DNA from: JACDAN01 sp963834825
GTDB taxonomy: Bacteria; Actinomycetota; Thermoleophilia; Gaiellales; Gaiellaceae
Reading direction: 5' to 3'
NCBI GenBank assembly: GCA_963834825.1
Contig: CAWICZ010000008.1
Location: 128,559 to 192,558, forward strand
DNA length: 64,000 nucleotides
The position numbers and the translations under genes were made by a program. Each line of letters starts with the position of its first letter. Position 1 is the first letter of the stretch. The notes beneath the pieces are model-generated. The model had not been told where the DNA came from, made no database searches, and saw only the letters and a program-made list of their open reading frames with translations. Below, piece by piece: positions 35,390 through 43,799 of the stretch.

Positions 35390-36924
35390 TTCGCCGCGCG
35401 CTGCTCTCGGTCTGGGAGAAGGACGGGCTGGCGGAGTTCGCGCGCGGGCTCCAGGGGCTCGGCGTCGAGCTGATCGCAAGCGGCGGAACGGCCGCCTACC
35501 TGGCCGAGCACGGCGTCCAGGCGACGCGCGTCGAACAACTGACCGACATCCCGGAGATGCTCGGTGGACGGGTGAAGACGCTCCACCCGCGCATCCACGC
35601 CGCGATCCTCGCGCGCCGCGACCATCCGGACGACCTGGCCGCACTCGACGAGCAAGGAATCGAGCCGTTCGACCTCGTCTGCGTCGGTCTCTACCCGTTC
35701 TCGCAGCTCGTCGGGCGCTACGGCGTGACCGAGGAGGAGGCGGTGGAGATGATCGACATCGGCGGGCCGTCGATGCTGCGCGGCGCCGCCAAGAATTTCG
35801 CCCATGTCGTGCCGGTCTGCCGGCCGGAGCGCTACTCCCAGATCCTCGCCGAACTGCGTGAACAGGGAGCGATCTCGTCGGACACACGGCGAGAGCTGGC
35901 CACCGAGGCGTTTGCGACGACCGCCGCGTACGAGGCGGCGATCGCGACCTGGTTTCTCGGCCGCGAGGCTTTCCCGGAGCGATTCATGCCGAGCCTTCGG
36001 AAGGTCGCGGATCTCGCCTACGGCGAAAACCCACATCAGCGGGCGGCGTACTACGCCGAGGAGGGCGCCCGGCGGCACCTCTTGTCACGCGTCGAGCAGG
36101 TGCACGGCCGGCAGCTCTCGTACAACAACCTCAACGATCTCTCGGCGGCCCGCCGCCTGCTCGGCGAGTTCCAGGTTCCGGCTTGCGTGATCGTCAAGCA
36201 TGCGAACCCGTCCGGGGTCGGCGTGGCGGCGTCCCCCGAGGAAGCGTTCGTGAAGGCGCACGATGCGGATCCCGTGTCGGCGTACGGCATGGTGCTCGCG
36301 CTCAATCGGCCGGTGAGCGCAGACCTGGGTCGTGAGCTGGCCGGCAAGTTCATCGACGTCGTGATCGCACCCGGGTACGACGAGGCCGGCCTCGAGGCGA
36401 TGCGGGCCAAGCCGGCGACGAGGATCCTGGTCGACCGGGAGCGGCGGCGCAGCGATCTCGGCGAGCGGGAGTACAAGCGCGTGATCGGCGGGCTGCTCGT
36501 CCAGGACGGCGACCGGGAGGTCGACGACCGCAGCGGCATGGAGCTCGTCTGCGGCGAGGCGAGCGAGGAGGTCTGGGGCGACCTGCTCTTCGCCTGGCGC
36601 GTGTGCAAGCACGTGAGCTCGAACGCGATCGTGGTCGCCAAGGGCCTCCAGACGATCGGGATCGGCGGCGGGCAAACGAGCCGCGTGGACTCGGTCCGAA
36701 TCGCGCTCGAGAAGGCGCGGGAGCACGGTCACGACCTCACCGGGTCGGTACTGGCCTCGGACGCGCTGATCCCGTTCGCCGACGGCCCCGAGCTGGCGCT
36801 CGAGGCCGGCGTGACGGCGCTGATCCAACCCGGCGGAGCGAAGCGCGACGAGGAGGTCGTCGAGGCCGTTCGCCGGGCAGGCGCCGCGATGGTCTTCACC
36901 CACCGCCGACACTTCCGTCACTGA
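35386..36924 (+). CDS. purH: Bifunctional PurH (AICAR transformylase/IMP cyclohydrolase) with CTG start
   Basis: PurH performs the last two steps to IMP. The protein should begin IRRALLSVWEKDGLAEFARG, which aligns with the usual PurH N-terminus, but no ATG/GTG/TTG is available: the first is at 35557, inside the cyclohydrolase domain. CTG 35386 is in frame, overlaps the purN stop as CTGA, and has AAGGAG at 35372-35377, 8 bases upstream. From CTG the length is 512 residues, the family norm. The N-terminal MGS-like domain has LIASGGTAAYLAEHGVQATR and EMLGGRVKTLHPRIHAAILA. The transformylase part has YGENPHQRAAYY, YNNLNDLSAARRLL, KHANPSGVGVA and a final AMVFTHRRHFRH. Confidence 0.93.
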   Translation: MIRRALLSVWEKDGLAEFARGLQGLGVELIASGGTAAYLAEHGVQATRVEQLTDIPEMLGGRVKTLHPRIHAAILARRDHPDDLAALDEQGIEPFDLVCVGLYPFSQLVGRYGVTEEEAVEMIDIGGPSMLRGAAKNFAHVVPVCRPERYSQILAELREQGAISSDTRRELATEAFATTAAYEAAIATWFLGREAFPERFMPSLRKVADLAYGENPHQRAAYYAEEGARRHLLSRVEQVHGRQLSYNNLNDLSAARRLLGEFQVPACVIVKHANPSGVGVAASPEEAFVKAHDADPVSAYGMVLALNRPVSADLGRELAGKFIDVVIAPGYDEAGLEAMRAKPATRILVDRERRRSDLGEREYKRVIGGLLVQDGDREVDDRSGMELVCGEASEEVWGDLLFAWRVCKHVSSNAIVVAKGLQTIGIGGGQTSRVDSVRIALEKAREHGHDLTGSVLASDALIPFADGPELALEAGVTALIQPGGAKRDEEVVEAVRRAGAAMVFTHRRHFRH

Positions 36925-37124
36925 TGCGCGCGCGTCTCGTGCCGGGGTCCCTCTATCGGCTCACAATCGGCACAGATTGGCGATGGGGTCTGACCCCACC
37001 CACGAGCGCTTACGTCGAGAGTCACATCAAGACGTTCGAGGGCGGCGTGCACGAACAGGAATCGCTCAGCCTGATCGCACGCTACGACGAGATGCTGCTC
37101 GCGTTCCTCATGGGCTCCTCGTAG
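36924..37124 (+). CDS. Short hypothetical ORF overlapping the purH stop
   Basis: The product would be 66 residues. Its ATG shares one base with the purH stop (TGATG), an arrangement used elsewhere in this genome. Segments are RARLVPGSLYRLTIGTDWRW and ESLSLIARYDEMLLAFLMGS. No family or clear motif is recognised. It ends 4 bp before the convergent DUF1353 gene. It may be a real coupled small protein or a chance frame. Confidence 0.35.
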   Translation: MRARLVPGSLYRLTIGTDWRWGLTPPTSAYVESHIKTFEGGVHEQESLSLIARYDEMLLAFLMGSS

Positions 37125-37128
37125 CCGG

Positions 37129-38193
37129 TCAGAACGCCTTCCGAGACGGCTCGAATCCCGGCAGCTCGAAGCCGCGTCGACGACCGCGGTCCTTCGAGGG
37201 CGAGGCGGCGATCGACGCGCCGAGGTCGACGAACCAGACGAGGACGATCGAGAGGAAGATCAGTCCGACCGGAATCGCGCTGATCGGTAGACCGACGAGC
37301 GCCGTCGGCCAGAGGCGCCAGCGCAACGTGCGGTCGACGGCCAAGCCCCAGACGTGGCCGAGGAGGACGAGCGCGAGGACGCCGAGGAACATCCAGAACG
37401 CCCTGTTCTGATCGAGCTCAAGGCGACCGGACCACGCAATCCCGAGCAGCACCACAACCGGCGCGGCCATCAGCGCCGTCGGCAGCCACCCGAGGGTCAC
37501 ATTGGCACCCGCCCGCCACGTGCTCCCGATGATCACGAGAAAGGGCGGGACCAGCGCAAGCGTGAGAGCGACCTGCCTCCAGGTGTTCGGCCAGAGCTCG
37601 GGCCACATCCAGAGGAGCGCCGCGATCAGCAGGCCCCAGGTCGCGAAGACGTGGACCGCGAGACCGGCGGGGCGAAGCCACAGCGGCGAGCGCATCGTCC
37701 CGAACACGCTCGCGGCCGCCCACATCAGCCAGTGGCGGAACGCACCGCCCTTCTGTTCGCCCGGCTCGCGAAGCGCGGAGAGCAGGATGCGATCGGCAGC
37801 CGTCCTCGGGATCGGCGGCGCGACGTCTTTGCCGTCGACGACGAGTGCGTCATGGAGGAGCGCTGCGCGCGTGTGGTTCCCGTAGCTCGCGACGAGCCAC
37901 CACATGAACGACGGGACCGAGGCGAGGTCGGTTCGGCCACCCTCGCTCGGAGGGACGATGACCTCGCCGCCGGGCCGCGACGGACGCTCGATCGCCTCGG
38001 CGCCGGCCGGCGCATCCGCCCCGGGCACGACGATGATCGTCCCTCGGGCGGGATCTTCCTTCGGGACGAGGTAGCAGAAGCTCCGCAGGAGCACGAACCA
38101 CTTCTGCGCTTCATGTCGCAGTTCAGGGCTCGGCACTTCGTTGAAGTCGAACTGCGGCTGCCCGTTGACCCAGCGGCAGGTTCCGAACGGCAC
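37129..38193 (-). CDS. DUF1353 protein with C-terminal membrane helices
   Basis: The product is 354 residues. The DUF1353 signature is TDLASVPSFMWWLVASYGNH followed by TRAALLHDALVVDG, near residues 88-120. Known DUF1353 proteins are soluble and often phage-encoded, with no proven function. Here the domain is followed by about six hydrophobic helices (from WLMWAAASVFGTM through SAIPVGLIFLSIVLVWFVDL), an uncommon fusion. The N-terminus PFGTCRWVNGQPQFDFNEV resembles the usual DUF1353 opening. It is divergent from the cystathionine beta-synthase gene across a 64-bp gap. Confidence 0.82.
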   Translation of the reverse strand: MPFGTCRWVNGQPQFDFNEVPSPELRHEAQKWFVLLRSFCYLVPKEDPARGTIIVVPGADAPAGAEAIERPSRPGGEVIVPPSEGGRTDLASVPSFMWWLVASYGNHTRAALLHDALVVDGKDVAPPIPRTAADRILLSALREPGEQKGGAFRHWLMWAAASVFGTMRSPLWLRPAGLAVHVFATWGLLIAALLWMWPELWPNTWRQVALTLALVPPFLVIIGSTWRAGANVTLGWLPTALMAAPVVVLLGIAWSGRLELDQNRAFWMFLGVLALVLLGHVWGLAVDRTLRWRLWPTALVGLPISAIPVGLIFLSIVLVWFVDLGASIAASPSKDRGRRRGFELPGFEPSRKAF

Positions 38194-38257
38194 CCCGCGA
38201 TTGTCTGCTTCGAGCGCGCAGTGTGCAAAGTTCGCCCAGCACTAAGCTCTATCCCGC

Positions 38258-39652
38258 ATGCCCCGCGAGTACCCCACGGCGCTCGATCTGGTCGGCGGGA
38301 CCCCGATCGTCCGGCTCCAGAAGATCGGTCGCGAGGTCGAGCCCGAGCTCCTCGTCAAGCTGGAGTACCTGAACCCCGGCGGCTCGCTGAAGGACCGCAT
38401 CGGGCTGCCGCTGATCGAGGCGGCCGAGCGCGACGGGAAGCTTCGGCCGGGAGGCACGATCGTCGAGCCGACCTCGGGCAACACCGGCGTCGGGCTCGCG
38501 ATCGCCGCAGCTATCAAGGGGTACCACTGCATCTTCGTCATGCCCGACAAGATGAGCCAAGAGAAGATCGCGCTTCTCCGCGCGTACGGCGCCGAGGTCG
38601 TGATCTGTCCGACGGCGGTCGACGCCGACTCGCCCGAGAGCTACTACTCGGTCTCCGACCGGCTCGCAGAGGAGATCCCGGGCGCCTTCAAGCCCGACCA
38701 GTACTCGAACATGGCCAACCCGGACTCCCACTACGAGGTCACGGGCCCCGAGGTCTGGGAGCAGACGGGCGGCGAGATCGACGCTTTCGTCGTCTCGGTC
38801 GGGACCGGCGGAACGATCTCCGGCGCCGGCCGCTACCTCAAGGAGCGGAACCCCGACATCCTGATCGTCGGCGCCGACCCGGAGGGCTCGGTCTTCACCG
38901 CCGTCGAGGACAGCGACATCCATCCGTACCTGGTCGAGGGCATCGGCAAGGACACCTGGCCGAGGACCATGGCCCGCGAGATCGTCGACGAATGGATCCG
39001 CGTCTCGGACCGCGACTCGTTCCTGACCGCCCGCCGACTCGCCCGTGAGGAGGGACTTCTCGCCGGCGGCTCGGGCGGGACCTCCGTCTGGGCCGCGCTC
39101 GAGATCGCCAGGCGCTACGGCCCCGCGGCCCGGATCCTGACGATGATCCCCGACAGCGGCCGAAACTATCTCTCGAAGTTCTACGACGACAACTGGATGC
39201 TCGACCACGGCTTCCTCGAGCGCCGCGCGGTCACGCCCACCGTGGAGGAGGTGCTCCTCTCCAAGGGCGCCGAGGAACCGGACATTCCGGCACTCGTCAC
39301 GATCAGCTCACGCCAGAAGGTCGGCGAGGCGATCGACCTCATGCAGCGCTACTCGATCTCGCAGCTGCCGGTGATCCGCGACGGCGAGGTCGAGTCGCTC
39401 GCGGACGTGATCGGGTCGCTCCAGGACCGCGATCTCCTCGACCGGGTTTTCAAGAACCCGGATGCGCTGCACGAGGACGTCATCGCCGCGATGCAGCCGC
39501 CGCTGGCCGCGATCGACGTCGCCGATCCGCTCGACGAGGTGTTCTCGACGCTGACCGGCCGGACGAACGCCGTCGTCGTGGCGCAGGGCGGCAGGCCGGT
39601 CGGCGTACTGACCCGCACCGATCTCCTCGAGTACCTGGCCCACAATCGCTAA
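38258..39652 (+). CDS. cbs: Cystathionine beta-synthase with CBS domain pair
   Basis: The product is 464 residues. The PLP fold type II catalytic domain (about 1-315) has the Schiff-base lysine K45 in NPGGSLKDRIGL, the substrate loop TSGNTGVGLAIAAAIKGY and the phosphate-binding GTGGTISGAGRYL. Two CBS domains (about 335-460) follow: RQKVGEAIDLMQRYSISQLP and NAVVVAQGGRPVGVLTRTDL. The enzyme condenses homocysteine (or O-acetylserine in close relatives) with serine to cystathionine, and the CBS pair suggests adenosyl-ligand regulation. With the gamma-synthase at 40677 it makes a transsulfuration locus. A strictly O-acetylserine-dependent cysteine synthase cannot be excluded. Confidence 0.92.
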   Translation: MPREYPTALDLVGGTPIVRLQKIGREVEPELLVKLEYLNPGGSLKDRIGLPLIEAAERDGKLRPGGTIVEPTSGNTGVGLAIAAAIKGYHCIFVMPDKMSQEKIALLRAYGAEVVICPTAVDADSPESYYSVSDRLAEEIPGAFKPDQYSNMANPDSHYEVTGPEVWEQTGGEIDAFVVSVGTGGTISGAGRYLKERNPDILIVGADPEGSVFTAVEDSDIHPYLVEGIGKDTWPRTMAREIVDEWIRVSDRDSFLTARRLAREEGLLAGGSGGTSVWAALEIARRYGPAARILTMIPDSGRNYLSKFYDDNWMLDHGFLERRAVTPTVEEVLLSKGAEEPDIPALVTISSRQKVGEAIDLMQRYSISQLPVIRDGEVESLADVIGSLQDRDLLDRVFKNPDALHEDVIAAMQPPLAAIDVADPLDEVFSTLTGRTNAVVVAQGGRPVGVLTRTDLLEYLAHNR

Positions 39653-39656
39653 TCGC

Positions 39657-40676
39657 GTGGGCTCCGTGAGGGCGGTCGAGGTTACGCGCGAGGAGGCGCG
39701 AAGGATCGCAGTTCGCGCCCAGCTCCTCGACGGCTCGGCGTCCGGTGTCCTCGACACGGTGCGCCGGCTCGGGTTCCTCCAGCTCGACCCGATCTCGACG
39801 GTCGCGCCGCCTCAGCACCTTGTCCTCTGGAGCCGCCTCGGGAGCTACGACCGTGCTGACCTGGACTGTCTGCTCTGGGAGAAGCGAAAGCTCTTCGAGT
39901 GGAACGCATTCATCTGGCCGATCGAGGATCTGCCCTTGCTTCGGGCACGGATGCGCGAGCGCTGGGGTCACTACAAGCGCGAGCGCTGGGCCCTGGAGTT
40001 CCTGAAGGAGCAAGTCGGCCTTCGGCGATACGTGCTGCGGGAGCTCAAACGGCGGGGTCCGTTGCCCTCCCGAGAGCTCGAGCATTCGGACGCCCGCTTC
40101 CACGAGCGGACCGTCTGGTGGGGCACCCGTGCGCAGCTGACCTGGATGCTGGAGCTCCTGCACCTGCGCGGCCAGATCGCGGTCGCCGGCCGGAGTGGAA
40201 GCCATCGCTTGTGGGATCTCGCCGAGCGGGTCTATCCGAAGACCGAGACGGTGCCGGCCGCCACCGCGAGACGCACCCTCGCCGAGAGGCGCTTCCGCTC
40301 GCTGGGCGTGAAGCTAGAGAGGGGGCGGTTGCTCGCGCACTCGGAGGCCTGCTCGCGGCCCGTCGGCAATCGCGTCACGTTCCTGTCGCCCTTCGACCGA
40401 CTCGTCCACGACCGCAACCGCACCGAGGTGCTCTGGGACTTCCACTACCGCCTCGAGATGTACGTGCCAAAGGCGAACCGCGAGTACGGCTACTACGTCC
40501 TCCCGATCCTCCGCGGCGACGACCTCGTCGGTCGGATCGAGCCGGTCTTCGACCGCAAGTCCCGCGTCCTGCGCGTCGAGAACGTCTGGTGGGAGCCCGG
40601 CAAGAAGGAGGTTCCGCTCGACAAGCCGCTTCGGTCGCTCGCAACGTTCGTGGGCGCGGATACGATCAAGACCTAG
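39657..40676 (+). CDS. Winged-helix YcaQ/AlkZ-like DNA glycosylase
   Basis: The product is 339 residues (HTH_42 family). YcaQ and AlkZ excise bulky or cross-linked N7-alkyl adducts. The catalytic Gln-x-Asp motif is present in GFLQLDPISTVAPPQHLVLW near residue 40. The winged-helix repeats follow, with RRYVLRELKRRGPLPSRELE and LTWMLELLHLRGQIAVAGRS. The C-terminal FLSPFDRLVHDRNRTEVLWD and FHYRLEMYVPKANREYGYYV are family hallmarks. A GTG start was used; a second GTG lies 9 bases later. It starts 4 bp after the cystathionine beta-synthase stop and ends directly at the gamma-synthase ATG, so a DNA-repair gene sits inside a sulfur amino-acid operon. Confidence 0.88.
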   Translation: MGSVRAVEVTREEARRIAVRAQLLDGSASGVLDTVRRLGFLQLDPISTVAPPQHLVLWSRLGSYDRADLDCLLWEKRKLFEWNAFIWPIEDLPLLRARMRERWGHYKRERWALEFLKEQVGLRRYVLRELKRRGPLPSRELEHSDARFHERTVWWGTRAQLTWMLELLHLRGQIAVAGRSGSHRLWDLAERVYPKTETVPAATARRTLAERRFRSLGVKLERGRLLAHSEACSRPVGNRVTFLSPFDRLVHDRNRTEVLWDFHYRLEMYVPKANREYGYYVLPILRGDDLVGRIEPVFDRKSRVLRVENVWWEPGKKEVPLDKPLRSLATFVGADTIKT

Positions 40677-41831
40677 ATGGAGTTCGAGACCCGAGCGATC
40701 CATGCAGGGCAAGATCCGGATCCGGCGACGGGCTCGATGACGGTCCCGATCTACCAGACGTCGACCTACGTCCAGGAGGCTGTCGGCGTCAACAAGGGCT
40801 ACGACTACGCGCGCGTCTCCAACCCCACGCGCACGGCACTCCAGCTCTGCCTCGCTTCGCTCGAGGGCGCCGAGCACGGGGTCGCGTTCAGCTCCGGGAT
40901 GGGCGCGGTGACCACCGTCATGCACCTCGTGAGCCCGAGCGAGCGCGTGGTCTGCGTGAACGACGTCTACGGCGGCGTCTACCGGCTCTTCTCGCAGGTG
41001 TACGAGCCGAAGGGCTACGAGTTCGAGTTCCTCGGCGTCGACGCGATCAACCGGTCGTTGCGCGATCACATCGACGAGCGAACGCGCATCGTCTGGCTGG
41101 AGACGCCGACGAACCCGTTGCTGAACATCGTCGACATTCGCGCCGCCGCCGAGGCGGCGCACGAGGTCGGCGCGATGGTCGTCGTCGACAGCACATTTGC
41201 CACCCCGTACCTGCAGCGTCCGCTCGAGCTCGGCGCCGACCTCGTCGTTCACTCGACGACGAAGTACCTCGGGGGTCACTCGGACGTCATCGGCGGCTTC
41301 GTCGCGACGAACGATCCGACGGTCGCCGAGCGCCTCTACTTCCTCCAGAAGTCGCTCGGCGCCGTCCCGGGCCCGTTCGACTGCTGGCTCGTCCTGCGCG
41401 GGCTGAAGACGCTGGCGTTGCGCATACAACGGCACACCGATAACGCGAAACAGGTGGCTCAGTGGCTCGCAGGCCACGACGCAGTTGAGTCGGTGCTCTA
41501 CCCGGGCCTGCCGGAGCATCCGGGGCACGAGATCGCGAAGGGCCAGATGGACGACTTCGGCGGCATGATCTCGTTCCTCGCCGAGTCCGAGGACGCCGCG
41601 GTCGAGCTGGTCGCCCGCACGAAGATCTGGAAGCTGGCGGAGAGCCTGGGCGGCGTCGAGAGCATGATCGAGCATCCGGCGCGCATGACCCACGCGTCGA
41701 CGGCGGAATCGACCTTCGCCGCGCCGAAGAGCCTCGTGCGCCTCTCCGTCGGCATCGAGTCGGTCGGCGACCTGATCGAGGACCTCGAGCAGGCACTCGT
41801 GCGGTCCCCCAGTGCCTCGGTTTCGCGCTGA
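40677..41831 (+). CDS. metB: Cystathionine gamma-synthase/lyase (Cys/Met metabolism PLP enzyme)
   Basis: The product is 384 residues and complete. It is PLP fold type I with the lysine K196 in VVHSTTKYLGGHSDVIGG. Other signatures are FETRAIHAGQDPDPATGSMT, YDYARVSNPTRTALQLCLAS, FSSGMGAVTTVMHLVSPSER and the C-terminal KSLVRLSVGIESVGDLIEDL. It forms cystathionine from an activated homoserine and cysteine, or cleaves cystathionine; the two activities cannot be separated by motif. The ATG follows the YcaQ stop with no gap, and the last 20 bp overlap the next gene. Direct neighbourhood with cystathionine beta-synthase supports transsulfuration in both directions. Confidence 0.9.
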   Translation: MEFETRAIHAGQDPDPATGSMTVPIYQTSTYVQEAVGVNKGYDYARVSNPTRTALQLCLASLEGAEHGVAFSSGMGAVTTVMHLVSPSERVVCVNDVYGGVYRLFSQVYEPKGYEFEFLGVDAINRSLRDHIDERTRIVWLETPTNPLLNIVDIRAAAEAAHEVGAMVVVDSTFATPYLQRPLELGADLVVHSTTKYLGGHSDVIGGFVATNDPTVAERLYFLQKSLGAVPGPFDCWLVLRGLKTLALRIQRHTDNAKQVAQWLAGHDAVESVLYPGLPEHPGHEIAKGQMDDFGGMISFLAESEDAAVELVARTKIWKLAESLGGVESMIEHPARMTHASTAESTFAAPKSLVRLSVGIESVGDLIEDLEQALVRSPSASVSR

Positions 41832-42131
41832 GCTGAAACTCGAGGGGAAGACCGGAACCTACGTCGTCGTTCCGTTGGACGTTCCCGCCGTGTTCGGGCG
41901 GGCGGTCCAGGTCTACTACCGCACCAACGGACACTCGCAAGGCGACTTCGTCTGCGAGTGCTCGAACGCTTCCTGCGTAGACCCGATCAGCCTCAGCCCC
42001 ACTGAATATCGAGACGTTCGAGCTCATCCAACGCGGTTCTTCCTGGTCCCGGGCCACGAGCTCGAGGAGGTCGAGCGGGTCGTCGAGGAGACCGACCCTT
42101 CTTCGTCGTCGAGAAGCCGCTCGTTCCCTAG
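41812..42131 (+). CDS. Chimeric small protein: DUF1905-like start joined to a 'VCEC' Cys-rich C-terminal domain, probable frameshift at the end
   Basis: The first 30 residues (FRAELKLEGKTGTYVVVPLD, VPAVFGRA) match the opening of DUF1905 proteins. The rest switches to a different, common actinobacterial domain: DFVCECSNASCVDPISLSPT followed by EYRDVRAHPTRFFLVPGHEL. In that family the C-terminus ends with a 'VVEK' motif, which is present here one frame away (PFFVVEKPLVP, stop TAG 42129-42131). So a missing base near 42096-42100 is likely; otherwise the frame runs to 42183. Two cysteine pairs (CECx4C) suggest metal binding. The 5' end overlaps metB by 20 bp. The fusion point (about residue 31) may mark a deletion between two former genes. 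Confidence 0.6.
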
Positions 42132-42209
42132 CGGTCCTGTCGGCGCGCGGAACGCCCTCAGCAGGGCCGGTGTAGAGGTGTAGACACGCACCTCGAAGGG
42201 AGCTCGACG

Positions 42210-42800
42210 ATGAAGCATGCCGTTCTTGCACTTCTGATCGCAGCCTGCGTCCTCCCCGCCTCGGCGCTCGGGAAAGGTCCCTCCGGGGCTTCGATCGACG
42301 GGCCCGGCAGCGGCAGCGGCATCACGTTCTCCGGTGACGGCGAATACGGTGGATCGCCGCTCGGCAACCTGACGGAGCAGGCCGGCTTCTTCCCGGCCAC
42401 GTTCGGCCAGGCGCCGAATCCGCTCCTCGCAAACCGTCCGCACGGGGACCTCGGCCCGAAGTACACGATCACCTACACCGTTCCGGGGCCGAGCAATGGG
42501 CTCAACCAGGTCCGCCAGGACGTCTACCCGTACGCGCACCCCGCGCCGGTGACCTACATGGAGCCGGGCCAGCCGATCTTCGACATGCAGACCCGTGGCG
42601 GCTGGTTCCAGGCCGATGCCGCGCTCAAGCAGACGCTCGTCGACGCCGGCCTGCCCAAGAGTGCCCCGGCGGCATCCACGTCTCGGTCCTCGGACGTCCC
42701 CACCGGGCTCCTGAGCCTGCTCACCGCACTCGTGCTGGCCGCGCTGGGCACCACCACGGTGCTCGTCATCCGGCGCCGGACGCGGCCCGCAACCGCCTGA
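42210..42800 (+). CDS. Secreted protein with C-terminal membrane anchor, unknown function
   Basis: The product is 196 residues. AAGGGAG precedes ATG 42210. There is a signal peptide (MKHAVLALLIAACVLPASAL), a Gly/Ser/Pro-rich region and the segment LGPKYTITYTVPGPSNGLNQ, then YAHPAPVTYMEPGQPIFDMQ. A C-terminal transmembrane helix (LLSLLTALVLAALGTTTVLV) is followed by basic residues. This looks like a wall- or membrane-tethered extracellular protein. No family is recognised, though similar proteins occur in other Gaiellales-type genomes (impression, not searched). Confidence 0.75.
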   Translation: MKHAVLALLIAACVLPASALGKGPSGASIDGPGSGSGITFSGDGEYGGSPLGNLTEQAGFFPATFGQAPNPLLANRPHGDLGPKYTITYTVPGPSNGLNQVRQDVYPYAHPAPVTYMEPGQPIFDMQTRGGWFQADAALKQTLVDAGLPKSAPAASTSRSSDVPTGLLSLLTALVLAALGTTTVLVIRRRTRPATA

Positions 42801-42822
42801 ACCCCGCATAGGATCGGGCCGA

Positions 42823-43674
42823 GTGGACGCACTCGGCCCGATCGACCTCCAGCACCGCGGCACCGAGCGCGTGATCGGCTGCTACCTCCTGGAGACCGAC
42901 GACGGCCCGGCGCTCTTCGATTGCGGGCCGACCTCGGACATCGCGGCACTGAAGGAGGGCCTGGGGAGCCGCGGGCTCCAGCTCACCGACGTGCGCCACT
43001 TGCTCCTGAGCCACATCCACCTCGACCACGCCGGCGCTGCGGGTGCGCTCGTCCGCGAGCACCCCGAGCTCCAGGTCCACGTCTCCGAGGTCGGTGCGCC
43101 GCACCTGATCGACCCGAGCCGGCTCGAGCGCAGCGCGCGGCGCCTCTACGGCGAGGCGTTCGACGATCTCTGGGGTGAGCTGGCCCCGGTTCCCGAACAG
43201 AACGTCCGCATCGTCGGCACGAGCACGCTCGGGCTCGCAACGTTCCCGACCACCGGCCACGCGAGCCACCACGTGTCGTACCTGAGCGACGACGGCACGC
43301 TCTACGCCGGTGACGCGGCGGGCGTCCGCATCCAGCCCGACGACTACGTCGCACCCCCCACGCCGCCGCCGGACTTCGACCTCGACGCCTGGGACCGAAC
43401 GATCGACGAGATCGGCCGCCGTGACCCCGCCCGCCTGGCGCTCATTCATTTCGGCGTCGTCGACGAGCCCCAGCCGCACCTCGACGAGCTGCGCGCCCGC
43501 CTTCACGCCTGGACGGGAATCGTTCGCGACGGTGCGACGGAGGAGGAGTTCCTCGCCCGGACGAGCGCCGAGCGCGACCGCGAGAGCCGGAACCCGGACA
43601 TCGTCGAGAAGGCGATGCCACTGTGGCAGTCCTACGCAGGGATCCGCCGCTATATCGACACGCTGGCCGAGTGA
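42823..43674 (+). CDS. MBL-fold metallo-hydrolase
   Basis: The product is 283 residues. The metal-binding motif is LLSHIHLDHAGAAG (HxHxDH), with a later His in TTGHASHHVSYL and Asp in TLYAGDAAGVRI, as in the metallo-beta-lactamase superfamily. The C-terminal helical part with ARLALIHFGVVDEPQPHLDE supplies the last His. It is a di-zinc or di-iron hydrolase with substrate unknown; lactonase, thioesterase or glyoxalase II-like activity are all possible. GTG start 42823. A 125-bp gap with nothing recognised separates it from the CYTH gene. Confidence 0.9.
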   Translation: MDALGPIDLQHRGTERVIGCYLLETDDGPALFDCGPTSDIAALKEGLGSRGLQLTDVRHLLLSHIHLDHAGAAGALVREHPELQVHVSEVGAPHLIDPSRLERSARRLYGEAFDDLWGELAPVPEQNVRIVGTSTLGLATFPTTGHASHHVSYLSDDGTLYAGDAAGVRIQPDDYVAPPTPPPDFDLDAWDRTIDEIGRRDPARLALIHFGVVDEPQPHLDELRARLHAWTGIVRDGATEEEFLARTSAERDRESRNPDIVEKAMPLWQSYAGIRRYIDTLAE

Positions 43675-43799
43675 TCGCCCGCGGGATACGATCATTGTCC
43701 ACCGCCGGAAGCGCATCGTCGCGCATGGCCTAACGAGGCCAGGGAGGCGCGACTCTGCCGACGACGACTCGCGAGATTGATTGAAGGAAGGACGAAGTC

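Noticed and set aside
36603..37124. 173-residue frame running through the end of purH
   Set aside because: Only the part after 36924 is outside purH; the upstream part is a shadow of purH.
38194..38257. Riboswitch before the cystathionine beta-synthase gene
   Set aside because: The 64-bp gap is too short for a SAM riboswitch and no conserved stem was seen.
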